Source of the DNA: Pseudomonas sp. ABC1
Lineage (GTDB): Bacteria; Pseudomonadota; Gammaproteobacteria; Pseudomonadales; Pseudomonadaceae
Assembly (NCBI RefSeq): GCF_013395055.1
Contig: NZ_CP058349.1
Span: 2,851,501 to 2,915,500, forward strand
Direction of reading: 5' to 3'
DNA: 64,000 nucleotides
Shown in pieces: positions 25,870-34,348 of this stretch; the stretch's first letter is position 1, and every line of letters begins with the position of its first letter. The position numbers and the translations under genes are program-made. Below the pieces are notes generated by a model, which saw nothing but the letters and a program-made list of their open reading frames with translations, did not search any database and was not told the origin of the DNA.

Positions 25870-26817
25870 TCAGTCGCGAGCGGCCCTGATCACCACCCAC
25901 CAGTCGGTGTGGCGTTCGATCCGCACCGGCAGGCTGGCCGGCAGCGCCGCCAACGCCTTGTCGAGATCGTGCAAGGGGAAGCTGCCGCTGATGTGCAGGT
26001 GCCTGAGCGAATCGTCCAGCCCCAGGTAGCCCGTGTGGTATTCGCCGAGTTGCGCGAGCAACTCGCTCAGCGGCATATCCTCGACCACCAGCATGCCTTT
26101 GCTCCAGGCATCGGCGGCCAGCGGGGCGGGCTGGATCTGGCCCAGTGCGTCGTGGCCCATCAGCAGCTGTTCCCCTGCTTCTACCACCTGCCGCTTTGCC
26201 GATTGTTCCGGTTTGGCTTCCACGGCGGATTGCAGGACGATCAGGCGGGTCCGTTCGCCCTCACGTCGAACCAGGAAGCGCGTGCCCAGGGCGCGCAGCG
26301 AACCTTGCTCGGTTTGTACGATGAAGGGGCGCGGGTCCGGCTTGCCGGCGGTTTCCACCAGCACTTCGCCGCTGCGCAGGTAGAGGGCGCGCTGCTGCTC
26401 GTCGAAACGGATATCCAGGGCGCTGAGGCTGTTGAGACGTATATGGCTGTCGTCGGCCAGCGTCAGGGTGAGTTGCTCGCCCCTGGCCGTGCGCTCGTCT
26501 GCCAGCCAGTCCCCTAATGGGCGCTGCTGGGCGATGCCGACCCCGAGGCCTGCGAGCAGGGCCAGGCCGAGCAGGGTGCGGCGTGGCATCCGCCGCTCAC
26601 GCGGGCGTTGCAGCAACTGGCGGGTGAACGGGTTGTCGATGGCCGCCAGTTGCAGGTCGATGCCTTGCAACTGTTGCCAGGCGCGGCGGTGTTCCGCCGC
26701 CTCGTCCAGCCACTGCTCCAGCGCGGCCTGGCAACCCGGCGAGTCGTCTTCCTGGCGGCGCAGTTGCCAGGCAATGGCCGCGTCCAGCACGGCGGACGAT
26801 ACGGGGGCGTGGTTCAT
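25870..26817 (-). CDS. FecR-family anti-sigma factor / signal transducer (cassette 1)
   Basis: A 315-residue inner-membrane regulator. The start at 26817 overlaps the sigma gene stop by ATGA. The N-terminal cytoplasmic DUF4880 domain (AIAWQLRRQ..ALEQWLDEAAEHRRAWQQLQ) binds the sigma factor, one membrane helix lies around residues 85-103 (TLLGLALLAGLGVGIA), and the periplasmic FecR domain includes DDSHIRLNSLSALDIRFD, ALGTRFLV and a C-terminal STN-like fold. It relays receptor occupancy to the sigma factor. Confidence 0.93.
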   Translation of the reverse strand: MNHAPVSSAVLDAAIAWQLRRQEDDSPGCQAALEQWLDEAAEHRRAWQQLQGIDLQLAAIDNPFTRQLLQRPRERRMPRRTLLGLALLAGLGVGIAQQRPLGDWLADERTARGEQLTLTLADDSHIRLNSLSALDIRFDEQQRALYLRSGEVLVETAGKPDPRPFIVQTEQGSLRALGTRFLVRREGERTRLIVLQSAVEAKPEQSAKRQVVEAGEQLLMGHDALGQIQPAPLAADAWSKGMLVVEDMPLSELLAQLGEYHTGYLGLDDSLRHLHISGSFPLHDLDKALAALPASLPVRIERHTDWWVVIRAARD

Positions 26818-27338
26818 GCCGGCTCGCCGTAGAGGGCGATGTAGCACTGGCGCATGCCCTGTGCCAGGTACTGGCGCACCCGTGGCACTGAGACGCCCAG
26901 GCGCTCGGCGATCTCTGCGTGGGTCAGTCCGTCCAGGCGGCTATGCAGGAAGGCGGCGCGGGCCTTGCTGGAGAGGCGTCCGAGCAAGGCATCGATCCGG
27001 TTCAGGGATTCGAACAGCAGGATGCGTTCTTCCTCACTGGGTTGCAGGGCCTCGGGCAGCCGCTCCAGCTCTGCCTGGTAGGCGCGTTCCAGGGCATTGC
27101 GGCGGAAGTGATCGATCAACAGGCCCTTGGCGATGCTGGTCAGCAAGGCCCGAGGTTCCCGGGGAAGCAGCAGGTCGTTGCGCCTGAGCAAGCGCAGGAA
27201 GGTGTCCTGGCTGAGGTCCTCGGCCCGGTGCGGACAGCCCTGGCTACGCAGCAGCCAGCCGACCAGCCAGTCGCGGTGCTGGCGGTACATACCCTCGACG
27301 AGGTTCTGCTTGGCGGGCTCTTCGTGCGACAAGGGCAC
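26814..27338 (-). CDS. FecI-type ECF sigma factor (cassette 1)
   Basis: A 174-residue ECF sigma factor. Region 2 includes CPHRAEDLSQDTFLRLLRR (about residues 35-53) and region 4 includes LTHAEIAERLGVSVPRVRQYL (about 138-158). It starts the operon and overlaps fecR by four bases. A Fur-box-like site lies 23 bases before its ATG, so it should be made under iron limitation and then direct transcription of the receptor gene. Confidence 0.93.
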   Translation of the reverse strand: MPLSHEEPAKQNLVEGMYRQHRDWLVGWLLRSQGCPHRAEDLSQDTFLRLLRRNDLLLPREPRALLTSIAKGLLIDHFRRNALERAYQAELERLPEALQPSEEERILLFESLNRIDALLGRLSSKARAAFLHSRLDGLTHAEIAERLGVSVPRVRQYLAQGMRQCYIALYGEPA

Positions 27339-27360
27339 TCCTGCGGGTCGTGGACCCTGA

Positions 27361-27379
27361 ATTAACGAGAACGATTCTC
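27361..27379 (-). promoter_or_regulatory. Fur-box-like site before sigma gene 1
   Basis: ATTAACGAGAACGATTCTC matches the 19-base Fur consensus at 12 positions and contains the palindrome CGAGAACGATTCTCG (27366-27380). It lies just upstream of the fecI start at 27338, the expected place for iron repression. Confidence 0.6.
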
Positions 27380-27543
27380 GGAATTATCACGGCTCACGCA
27401 CCTCCCGGCAATAGCCAATCGTACGATAGCGAGCCAGCCGCTCTGGTTGGCGGCAAGATGAGGGCAGTGTGAATCCGGTCACGGATTTCCTTTGGGCAAG
27501 CAGGCAGTATCTGCCCTGCATACCCCTCATGCAGGACCGGAAA

Positions 27544-28506
27544 ATGGCCCAGGCGCACGACACTGGCTACAAGCTGTTGTTCTCCAACCCGGAGTTCGTG
27601 CGTGATCTGTTGGTTGGGTTCGTACCGCAGGACTGGGTCGGGCAGGTCGATTTCTCCAGCCTGGAAATGCTCAATGGGCATTACGTCAGTGAAGATATGC
27701 AGGGCCGCCATGAGGATATGGTGTGGCGGCTTCGGTTGGGCGATGACGGTTGGGTCTACCTGTATCTGCTGCTGGAGTTCCAGTCCACGCCGGACCGTTT
27801 CATGGCCCTGCGTCTGCTGACCTATGTCGGGTTGTTCTGGCAACAACTGGAGAAGCAGGGACAGTTGACCCACGATGGTCGCTTGCCACCGGTGCTGCCG
27901 CTGGTGCTCTACAACGGCTTGCGCCAATGGCCCTACTCCACCCGCTTGGACGACCTGTGCCATCCCGCACAGTCCGGCTTGCGGGCGTTCCAGCCGCATT
28001 TCGAATACCTGCTGATCGATGAAAATCGCTATTCGGACAGCGAGTTGAGCGGGCGGCAGAACCTAGTGGCGATGCTGATACGCCTGGAGCAGGCGCAAAC
28101 ACCTCAGGTCATGAAGACCGCTATCGACGAACTGCGCGGTTGGCTGACTCTCGACGACCAGACGCCCTTGCGCCGCAATATCATCCGATGGATTATCGGG
28201 CTGGTCCGCAGGCGCACGTCGAGCGGGCGCATCCCACCACTGAGCGACTTGCTGGAGGTCAGCACCATGTTGGCGGAACGTACGGAAACCTGGAGCGAAC
28301 GCTGGTTGCAGGAAGGTCTGGAGAAAGGCAGGGCGGAAGGCCAGGCTGTATTGCTGCAACGCCAGTTGGACAAGCGTTTCGGCCCATTGCCTGAGTGGGC
28401 CGTACAGCGGATCGAGCAGGCCGGGGTGGAACGTATTGGCCTCTGGGCCGAAGCGATCTTCGAAGCGCAAAGCCTGGAAGAGTTGCTGGCTCAGGGCGAG
28501 GTGTAG
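27544..28506 (+). CDS. Rpn/YhgA-family PD-(D/E)XK nuclease (putative transposase-like)
   Basis: A 320-residue protein. ATG at 27544 gives the family start MAQAHDTGYKLLFSNPEFVRD; in-frame starts at 27469 and 27529 are possible. The core keeps the pattern D-T-x-Y-K-x-L-F, an acidic residue in HEDMVWRLRL, and the E-x-Q signature in LLLEFQS, all of the RpnA-like recombination-promoting nuclease group. The Arg/Glu-rich tail (ERWLQEGLEKGRAEGQAVLL) is also typical. The gene is monocistronic, divergent from the cassette 1 sigma gene, followed by a palindromic repeat, and shows no flanking terminal repeats that would mark a mobile element. Confidence 0.85.
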   Translation: MAQAHDTGYKLLFSNPEFVRDLLVGFVPQDWVGQVDFSSLEMLNGHYVSEDMQGRHEDMVWRLRLGDDGWVYLYLLLEFQSTPDRFMALRLLTYVGLFWQQLEKQGQLTHDGRLPPVLPLVLYNGLRQWPYSTRLDDLCHPAQSGLRAFQPHFEYLLIDENRYSDSELSGRQNLVAMLIRLEQAQTPQVMKTAIDELRGWLTLDDQTPLRRNIIRWIIGLVRRRTSSGRIPPLSDLLEVSTMLAERTETWSERWLQEGLEKGRAEGQAVLLQRQLDKRFGPLPEWAVQRIEQAGVERIGLWAEAIFEAQSLEELLAQGEV

Positions 28507-28526
28507 GACGGGACAAGCGCGCCGTG

Positions 28527-28602
28527 GTGATACCCATCGATTCACGAAATATCGTTGATGGCGATGATGGGTATCACCTAGCGGTTCAACCCATCCTACG
28601 AG
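28527..28602. repeat. palindromic repeat with GATGGGTATC and CCCATCCTACG parts
   Basis: GTGATACCCATC at 28527-28538 and GATGGGTATCAC at 28566-28577 are 12-base perfect arms around a 27-base loop. They are followed by GGTTCAACCCATCCTACG (28583-28600), a sequence type dispersed between genes in many Pseudomonas genomes. It lies between the Rpn gene (+) and receptor 2 (-), which converge here, so it may also end both transcripts. Confidence 0.7.
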
Positions 28603-28638
28603 TTATGCTATGGGCCGTGTGCTTTTAAAACCGCTCGT

Positions 28639-31050
28639 TTAGAAATCGTAGCGCAGGCCAAGGCGGAAGTTACGCGGGTCTCCATAGTGACCAACACTGC
28701 CTCCGATACCGGAGTAGTACTTCTCATCGAACAGGTTTTCCAGGTTCAATGTGGCCGCCAGTTGCTCGGTAACTTGATAGCGCGCCATCAGGCTGGTGAT
28801 GCTGTAGTCATCTTGCTTGGCTCTGGCTTTGAGGGTGCTGTAGTAGAGCGAAGTGCCGGAATTCCAGGAAATACCTCCGCCCACGGTCAATTTGCTCCAG
28901 TCTCCGGGCAAGTGGTAGGTGTTCCAGAGGCGGAAGGTATCCATCGACAGTTGGGTCAACTGGCGTACTCCATCGGCGTCTTCCGTACGCGCATGGCTGT
29001 AGCCTGCCATGACCTGCCAGCCTGGTAGCACTTCACCCGAAAGCTCCATGTCGATACCTTTGGTCTCGGTACCCTTGGCGGCCTTGTAGGCCGACTCACC
29101 TATCGTGCCGACGACGAGTTCGCCTCCGTCCAAGACTGCCAGGTTGTCCCTTTGGACCAGGAACAGCGCAGCGCTGGCATTAAGATGGCCATCATGGAAT
29201 TCACCTTTCCAGCCAAACTCGTAGTTACTGCCCACGATGGGTTCCAAGATGGAGCCATTACGGTCACGGCTCGATTGTGGTTTGAATATGTCGGTGTAGC
29301 TGACATACACGGATTGCTCCGCCGTCAGGTCATAGATGATTCCCGCGTAGGGTGTCACTTCACCACGCTGTTTCATCTTTGTTACCTGAGGTGCGTAGTA
29401 GTAGTCGTAGTCATAGTCGGACGTACGGATACCGACGATAACGTTCATATCGTCCATGATGTTGAGCTTGAATGCCGCGTAGCTACCTTTCTGGCGACTT
29501 TCAATGTTGAAGATCTCCATGACTGTGCCCGTTTCGGTAGGGTGTGGCAGATAGTTATCCCAGTCATAGAAGTTGACCATGGTTATGCCGATGTCGTAGC
29601 CCGTATGGTCATTCTTATAGTTCTGATAGTTGAAGCCGGTAATGAACTCATGGGTACGACCGAGCAGAGAGAACGGCCCCTGCAATGTTAGGTCCACTCC
29701 GCTCTGTTTTTGTTCGGCCAGTGCGTTGTAACGGAGCATTCGCGCTGATCCGGTTGTTTCATCCAGCCAGGCGCGGCCGGAGGATGTCTGGTACGAGCCG
29801 TTGTAGTTGTGGCGGTCGGATTCCATATGGTTCGCGGCCATCTTCAGTTGCCAGTCATTGGCGAAGCTGTGTTCGATGGCCATGAAATAGTTGGTGGTTT
29901 CCAACTCATCGTACATCCAGCGTGCACCGGAGCTGGTTGAACGGGAGAAGTTGGTCTGCTTGCCGTTGGTAAACATCAATGGCACGCCAGGAGAGCCTGT
30001 GGCCTTGAACTTTTGATAGTCGACACCGACGCGCAGCAGGGTGTCATCGTTCAGGTCGGTCTCCAGTACCCCGTAGAGGATGTCCTTGTCCTGTTTGTAC
30101 CAGTCCCGGAAGCTGTCGCTCTTTTGTTTGGCGGCCACGATGCGCCCACGCAAGGCGCCATTGGTGTTCAGTGGCCCGGAAACGTCGACCTCACTGCGGT
30201 AGTAATCCCATGAACCGACACTGGCTTGAATATACGATTGAAACTCGCGGGTCGGGCGTTTGCGAACGAGGTTGACTACGCCGCCTGGTTCCCCTGCGCC
30301 AGTCATAAGGCCTGTAGCGCCACGGACAACTTCGACACGGTCGTATAGCGTCATGTCCAGCAAGGTGCTGGGCATGTTGCGGGTCTGGTTCTCCTGAGTC
30401 GTGGTAACACCATCGAGCTGATAGGTGTTGATGGCGCTGCCGCGCGAATAGATGTTGTACCGCAAGCCGCCGTCCTGGGACATGGTGATGCCGGGTGTCT
30501 GGTTGAGCACATCGGTCACGCTGGTCAGATGCTGGTCATCCATGCGCTGGCGTGTGATCACACTGATTGACTGGGGCGTTTCGCGGATGCTCAGGTTCAT
30601 CTTGGTGGCGGTACTGGTGACACTCGTGGTGTAGGAACCTGTCCCTTCGGTTGTTCCACGGCTTCCCTCCAGACTGCTCCCAGTGATGCTGGTGGCATCC
30701 AGCTCGAAGGCTTCGCTGGCGCGGATCGAATAGCTGCCATCCGCCTGCGGGTACGCCAGCAGGCCGCTGCCTGCGAGCAGTTTGTTCAGGCCGGCGAGGG
30801 GGCTGTAGTGGCCTTGCAGGCCGGGGCTGCGTTTGCCACTGGTCAGGCTGGCGTCGTAGGACAGGATGATGCCGGCATTGGCAGCGAACTGGCTGAGGGC
30901 CGTGGCCAGGCTGCCGGCGGGGATGTTCTGGGCTTGCTCCTGCGCATTGGCGGCGCTGGCGTGCAGTGGCAGCAGCGGGGCGCCGAGCAGGGTGCCGAAG
31001 ACTATGGCGTTGATGATGGAAGCCAGGGGGTGGCGACTGGGTGTGAGCAT
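28639..31050 (-). CDS. TonB-dependent siderophore receptor with STN domain (cassette 2)
   Basis: An 803-residue receptor with signal peptide (about residues 1-33), STN domain (about 42-115, QNIPAGSLATALSQFAANAG), plug (NLSIRETPQSISVITRQRM at about 150) and a barrel ending in Phe (RNFRLGLRYDF). The pattern GATGLMTGAGEPGGVVNLVRKRP is typical of the FpvA/FhuE/PupB group that takes hydroxamate-type ferri-siderophores. Base composition is mosaic: hand counts give 70% GC at 30721-30780 but 47% at 29401-29460 and 29581-29640, so the barrel part looks acquired or recombined. AGGA precedes the ATG at 31050. Cassette order is sigma, fecR, receptor. Confidence 0.93.
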   Translation of the reverse strand: MLTPSRHPLASIINAIVFGTLLGAPLLPLHASAANAQEQAQNIPAGSLATALSQFAANAGIILSYDASLTSGKRSPGLQGHYSPLAGLNKLLAGSGLLAYPQADGSYSIRASEAFELDATSITGSSLEGSRGTTEGTGSYTTSVTSTATKMNLSIRETPQSISVITRQRMDDQHLTSVTDVLNQTPGITMSQDGGLRYNIYSRGSAINTYQLDGVTTTQENQTRNMPSTLLDMTLYDRVEVVRGATGLMTGAGEPGGVVNLVRKRPTREFQSYIQASVGSWDYYRSEVDVSGPLNTNGALRGRIVAAKQKSDSFRDWYKQDKDILYGVLETDLNDDTLLRVGVDYQKFKATGSPGVPLMFTNGKQTNFSRSTSSGARWMYDELETTNYFMAIEHSFANDWQLKMAANHMESDRHNYNGSYQTSSGRAWLDETTGSARMLRYNALAEQKQSGVDLTLQGPFSLLGRTHEFITGFNYQNYKNDHTGYDIGITMVNFYDWDNYLPHPTETGTVMEIFNIESRQKGSYAAFKLNIMDDMNVIVGIRTSDYDYDYYYAPQVTKMKQRGEVTPYAGIIYDLTAEQSVYVSYTDIFKPQSSRDRNGSILEPIVGSNYEFGWKGEFHDGHLNASAALFLVQRDNLAVLDGGELVVGTIGESAYKAAKGTETKGIDMELSGEVLPGWQVMAGYSHARTEDADGVRQLTQLSMDTFRLWNTYHLPGDWSKLTVGGGISWNSGTSLYYSTLKARAKQDDYSITSLMARYQVTEQLAATLNLENLFDEKYYSGIGGSVGHYGDPRNFRLGLRYDF

Positions 31051-31123
31051 GCTGTCCTCGTCTCGAGTGTGGCCGTGGGCCTTTCTGTTGTGTTCAGGAC
31101 AGAGGCGTATGAGTGCGCGAAAA

Positions 31124-31149
31124 GGTACAACGCGGATGAGAATATTTTC
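31124..31149 (-). promoter_or_regulatory. candidate iron-starvation ECF promoter for receptor 2
   Basis: On the - strand GAAAATATTC starts at 31149 and GCGTTGT occupies 31133-31127, ending 76 nt before the ATG. The same two blocks, with one base less spacing, precede receptor 3 at 39308-39329. The upstream block starts exactly at the edge of the heptamer array. Assignment to the cassette sigma factor is inference. Confidence 0.5.
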
Positions 31150-31190
31150 TTCAGGCTTCAGGCTTCAGGCTTCAGGCTTCAGGCTTCAGG
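31149..31190. repeat. (CTTCAGG)6 tandem repeat
   Basis: Six perfect copies of a 7-base unit, 42 bases with no mismatch. The array covers the last residues and stop codon of the fecR gene of cassette 2 (stop at 31172-31174) and ends at the promoter-like motif of receptor 2. Because the fecR frame reaches a TGA in the third unit it enters, copies beyond it can change without altering the protein. Confidence 0.95.
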
Positions 31191-32161
31191 CGGATGCTGA
31201 CCCAGTAGCGGGTGCGCCGTTCGAGGTGTAGCGGGAAGGATTTCTCCAGTGCGGCCAGGGCGGCATCGCTGTCGGTCAGCGGGAAGGTGCCGGAAACCCG
31301 CAGGCTGTCCAGGCGCGGTTCGTGTTGCAACAGGCCGGGGCGGTAGCGGGCCAGTTCGTCGAGCAGACGGCCCATGGGCCAGTCTTCGACGATCAGTTGG
31401 CCCTGGCTCCAGTGGCCGCTCCAGGGTTCCGCTGCCTGGGCCTGATGGGCCTGGTGCGTGTCGAACAGGCCGCGCTGGCCCTGTTCGAGCTTCAGCGGCA
31501 GCCCTGCTTCCGGCAGCAGCCTGACCGCATGCTGGTAGACGTCCACTTCGCTCAGCCCCGGGCGCTGCATCACGCTGAAGCGAGTGCCCAGCGCCTGCAC
31601 CCGGCCCTGGGCGGTCTGTACCAGCAGCGGTCGCCGGGCGGCATCGTCGGCGCTTTGCAACAGCAGCCGGCCGCGCCACAGGTGTAGCAGGCGTTGCTGT
31701 TCGTCGAAGCGGATATCCACGGCGCTGTCGGTGTCCAGCGTCAGTTGGCTGCCGTCGGCCAGTTGCAGGTGGCGAATCTCTCCGGTCGCGGTACGCAGGT
31801 CGGCCAGCCAGCCCTGGCCGGGGGCGATGCGGTAGCCGGACCAGCCGAACAGGCCCAGGCCACCGCCGATGACCAGTCCCTTGAGCAGGGTGCGGCGGTT
31901 GCCGTGGCCGCTGCGCCCGAGTACGTCCAGCGCCAGTTCGCCACGGCCCTGGAAGTCGCCCAGGCGCCCTTGCAGGGTCGAGACACGCTCCCAGGCCCAG
32001 CAGTGTTCGCGGTCGCTGGCGAGCCATTCTTTCCAGGCGTCCTGCAATTGCTCGCCCCCGTCGCCGGCGGACAGTTGCACATGCCAGCGCGCGGCATCCT
32101 TGAGTGCCTGGCGGCGCGCCTGCCGCTGTGCGTTATCGACCACGCTCGTGGGCTCGCTCAT
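31172..32161 (-). CDS. FecR-family anti-sigma factor (cassette 2)
   Basis: A 329-residue FecR protein. Start at 32161 overlaps the sigma stop by ATGA. The cytoplasmic DUF4880 domain (WKEWLASDREHCWAWERVS) is followed by one membrane helix at about residues 95-112 (LVIGGGLGLFGWSGY), then the periplasmic FecR domain (LADGSQLTLDTDSAVDIRFD, ALGTRFSV) and a C-terminal STN-like part. The last residues, RLKPEA, and the stop are encoded by the heptamer array described separately. Confidence 0.92.
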   Translation of the reverse strand: MSEPTSVVDNAQRQARRQALKDAARWHVQLSAGDGGEQLQDAWKEWLASDREHCWAWERVSTLQGRLGDFQGRGELALDVLGRSGHGNRRTLLKGLVIGGGLGLFGWSGYRIAPGQGWLADLRTATGEIRHLQLADGSQLTLDTDSAVDIRFDEQQRLLHLWRGRLLLQSADDAARRPLLVQTAQGRVQALGTRFSVMQRPGLSEVDVYQHAVRLLPEAGLPLKLEQGQRGLFDTHQAHQAQAAEPWSGHWSQGQLIVEDWPMGRLLDELARYRPGLLQHEPRLDSLRVSGTFPLTDSDAALAALEKSFPLHLERRTRYWVSIRLKPEA

Positions 32162-32679
32162 GGCTGCTCGTCGAACTCCAGCAGCAGGCAGCGCTCGGTG
32201 GCCTTGACCATGTATTTCTTCACCGAACTGAGGGACACGCCAAGGCGCTGGGCGATCTCCACATAGCTCATGCCCAGGCACTGGGCCATCAGGAAGGCTT
32301 GCTTGGCTTTGGCGCCACAGCCGTCGAGCAAGCGGTCGATCTCGCGCAGCCGGTCGAGGATCAGCACACGTTCTTCCGTGGAGATTTCCTGGTATTCGGG
32401 GCGAATGGCCAGGGCCTCGAGGTAGGCCCGCTCCAGGCGCTGGCGGCGCAGGCGGTCGAACAGGACGCGGCGGGCGACGGTGGTCAGGTAGTTGCGTGGC
32501 TCGCGCAGTTCCCGCAGCAGTTCCAGCGCACTGCTGGAGGCGAGGATGCGCAGGTAGGTGTCCTGCATCAGGTCGGCGGCCAGTTGCGGGCACTCGGTCT
32601 GCCTGCGCAACCAGCGTTGGAGCCACAGATGGTGGTTGCGATAGAGCCTGTCCAGGTCGGACCGGGGTGATTCGTTCAT
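32158..32679 (-). CDS. FecI-type ECF sigma factor (cassette 2)
   Basis: A 173-residue ECF sigma factor: region 2 contains LAADLMQDTYLRIL (about residues 33-46) and region 4 contains MSYVEIAQRLGVSLSSVKKYM (about 136-156). It overlaps fecR by four bases. A Fur-box-like sequence lies 27-45 bases before the ATG, so it is probably iron-repressed. Confidence 0.93.
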   Translation of the reverse strand: MNESPRSDLDRLYRNHHLWLQRWLRRQTECPQLAADLMQDTYLRILASSSALELLRELREPRNYLTTVARRVLFDRLRRQRLERAYLEALAIRPEYQEISTEERVLILDRLREIDRLLDGCGAKAKQAFLMAQCLGMSYVEIAQRLGVSLSSVKKYMVKATERCLLLEFDEQP

Positions 32680-32705
32680 GGCCGTGAAATCGTTCGACGC
32701 CTGCA

Positions 32706-32724
32706 GAAGATGCTAATCATTCTT
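32706..32724 (-). promoter_or_regulatory. Fur-box-like site before sigma gene 2
   Basis: GAAGATGCTAATCATTCTT matches the Fur consensus GATAATGATAATCATTATC at 14 of 19 positions, with the half TAATCATT intact. It lies directly upstream of the sigma gene start at 32679. Confidence 0.65.
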
Positions 32725-32810
32725 TTTTAAGCGCAATGCTGCAAGCGAGATGTGAAAATAGCTGCAAGTTGCCAGCGAGTGCCACGACACGCACCGGATC
32801 ACGCTCGGCT

Positions 32811-32859
32811 GTAGGGTGCGCCGTGCGCACCAGGGCTGGTGCTGATTGCGGCGCACCCT
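32811..32859. repeat. palindromic repeat GTAGGGTGCGCC...GGCGCACCCT
   Basis: AGGGTGCGCC at 32813-32822 and GGCGCACCCT at 32850-32859 are 10-base perfect arms. The left half also contains the inner palindrome GGTGCGC..GCGCACC shared with 6845-6865. It lies just past the selO stop and may also end that transcript. Confidence 0.75.
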
Positions 32860-32874
32860 GCACAAGATCGCTGC

Positions 32875-34335
32875 TCAGGAGGAGCAACTGATCTCCAGGT
32901 GCTTGCCCCATTCCGGTGGGCGTTCGGCGTAGCGCTGCCTGTCGGGTTGTTCATCGAAGGGGCGTGACAGCACTGCATGCAGTTCGCGCACGGGGGCGTA
33001 GTCGCCCTGCTCGGCGGCCTCGATGGCTTGCTGGGCAAGGTAGTTGCGCAGGGTGTATTTCGGGTTGACGGCGTGCATGCGGGCCTGGCGTTGCGCCTGG
33101 TCGCCGCTTTCGCCTTCGTTGCGGGCGCGGTAGCGCCTGGCCCAGTGGTCGAAGCCGGCCAGGTCGATGAAGTCATCGCGCAGGCGTGCCAGGGCCTGTT
33201 CCGGGGCGCTATCACCCAGTTCGCGGAAGAAGCCCGCATAGTCGATGGCGCTGCCCTGCATCAGGCGCAGCAGACCGAGGACCAGATCGCGGTCGTCGGC
33301 TTCTTGCCGCGCCAGGCCCAGGCGGGCGCGCATCAGTGCCAGCCAGTGCTCTTCGTAGGCGGGCAAGAAGGTGTCGAGGCTCTGGCGCAGGCGCGAGACA
33401 TCGATCAGCGGCGTCAGTGCCTGGGCCAGGGCGCTGAGGTTCCAGTGGGCGATCGGCACCTGGTTCTCGAAGCTGTAGCGGCCCTGGTTGTCGGAGTGGT
33501 TGCAGACGAAGCCGGTGTCGAAGTCGTCGAGGAAGGCGTAGGGGCCGAAGTCGAAGGTGATGCCGAGGATCGACATATTGTCCGTGTTCATCACCCCATG
33601 GCAGAAGCCGTAGGCCTGCCACTGAGCGATCAGGCGAGCGGTACGGTGTACCACTGCATCGAAGAACGCCGGGTAGGGATCATCCTGTTCCAGGCATTGC
33701 GGGAAGTGGCAGGCAATGGCGTGGTCGAGCAGGCGCCGCAGTTGTTCGTGCTGGCGGGTGTAGTAGAAGAATTCGAAGTGGCCGAAGCGCACGTGGCTTG
33801 GCGCCAGGCGCGTCAGCATCGCGGCCTGCTCCTGGCGTTCGCGCCAGATCAGTGTGTCCGAGGTGGTCACGCAGAGTGCCCGCGAGGTCGGGATGCCCAG
33901 AGCATGCAGGTGCTCGCTGGCGAGGAATTCGCGGATCGACGAGCGCAGCACGGCGCGGCCATCGCCCATGCGTGAGTAGGGTGTCAGGCCGGCGCCCTTG
34001 AGGTGCAGGTCCCAGTGTTCGCCGGCCTGGTTCAGCACTTCGCCCAGCAGCAGGCCGCGGCCGTCACCCAGTTGCGGGTTGTAGACGCCGAACTGGTGTC
34101 CGGAATAGACCATCGCCCGTGGCTCTGCGCTTTCCCACACCTGCTGGCCGCTGAACAGGCCGGTGAACAGCGGGTCGTCGCAGGTTTCTCGTGGCAGGTC
34201 GAGCAACGCCAGGGCTGCCTCGCTGGCGACCACCAGGCGCGAGCCTTCCAGCGGCTGCGGGTTGACCTCGGTGGAGAAGTCATCGCCCAGCCGCGCGAAG
34301 CGGTTGTCGAAATGCAGGGTGGTCAGGCTGGACAT
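32875..34335 (-). CDS. selO: SelO (YdiU) protein adenylyltransferase
   Basis: A 486-residue pseudokinase that transfers AMP to Ser, Thr or Tyr of proteins in redox homeostasis. Recognisable parts are GDGRGLLLGEVL (about residues 91-102), LHLKGAGLTPYSRMGDGRAVLRSSIREFLASE, HGVMNTDNMSILG with the catalytic Asn/Asp, and DFGPYAFLDDFD. The protein ends in CSS; in animals and some bacteria the same position is selenocysteine followed by SS, so the redox-active terminal Cys is kept. It lies 13 bases downstream of the mscK gene on the same strand, a likely two-gene operon. Confidence 0.95.
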   Translation of the reverse strand: MSSLTTLHFDNRFARLGDDFSTEVNPQPLEGSRLVVASEAALALLDLPRETCDDPLFTGLFSGQQVWESAEPRAMVYSGHQFGVYNPQLGDGRGLLLGEVLNQAGEHWDLHLKGAGLTPYSRMGDGRAVLRSSIREFLASEHLHALGIPTSRALCVTTSDTLIWRERQEQAAMLTRLAPSHVRFGHFEFFYYTRQHEQLRRLLDHAIACHFPQCLEQDDPYPAFFDAVVHRTARLIAQWQAYGFCHGVMNTDNMSILGITFDFGPYAFLDDFDTGFVCNHSDNQGRYSFENQVPIAHWNLSALAQALTPLIDVSRLRQSLDTFLPAYEEHWLALMRARLGLARQEADDRDLVLGLLRLMQGSAIDYAGFFRELGDSAPEQALARLRDDFIDLAGFDHWARRYRARNEGESGDQAQRQARMHAVNPKYTLRNYLAQQAIEAAEQGDYAPVRELHAVLSRPFDEQPDRQRYAERPPEWGKHLEISCSS

Positions 34336-34348
34336 GGCGGTCTCCGCG

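Noticed and set aside
27544..28506. Rpn gene as an insertion sequence transposase
   Set aside because: No terminal inverted repeats or target duplications flank it, and the Rpn family is not a DDE or HUH transposase.
31149..31190. CRISPR-like array
   Set aside because: The 7-base units are directly adjacent with no spacers, so this is a simple tandem repeat.
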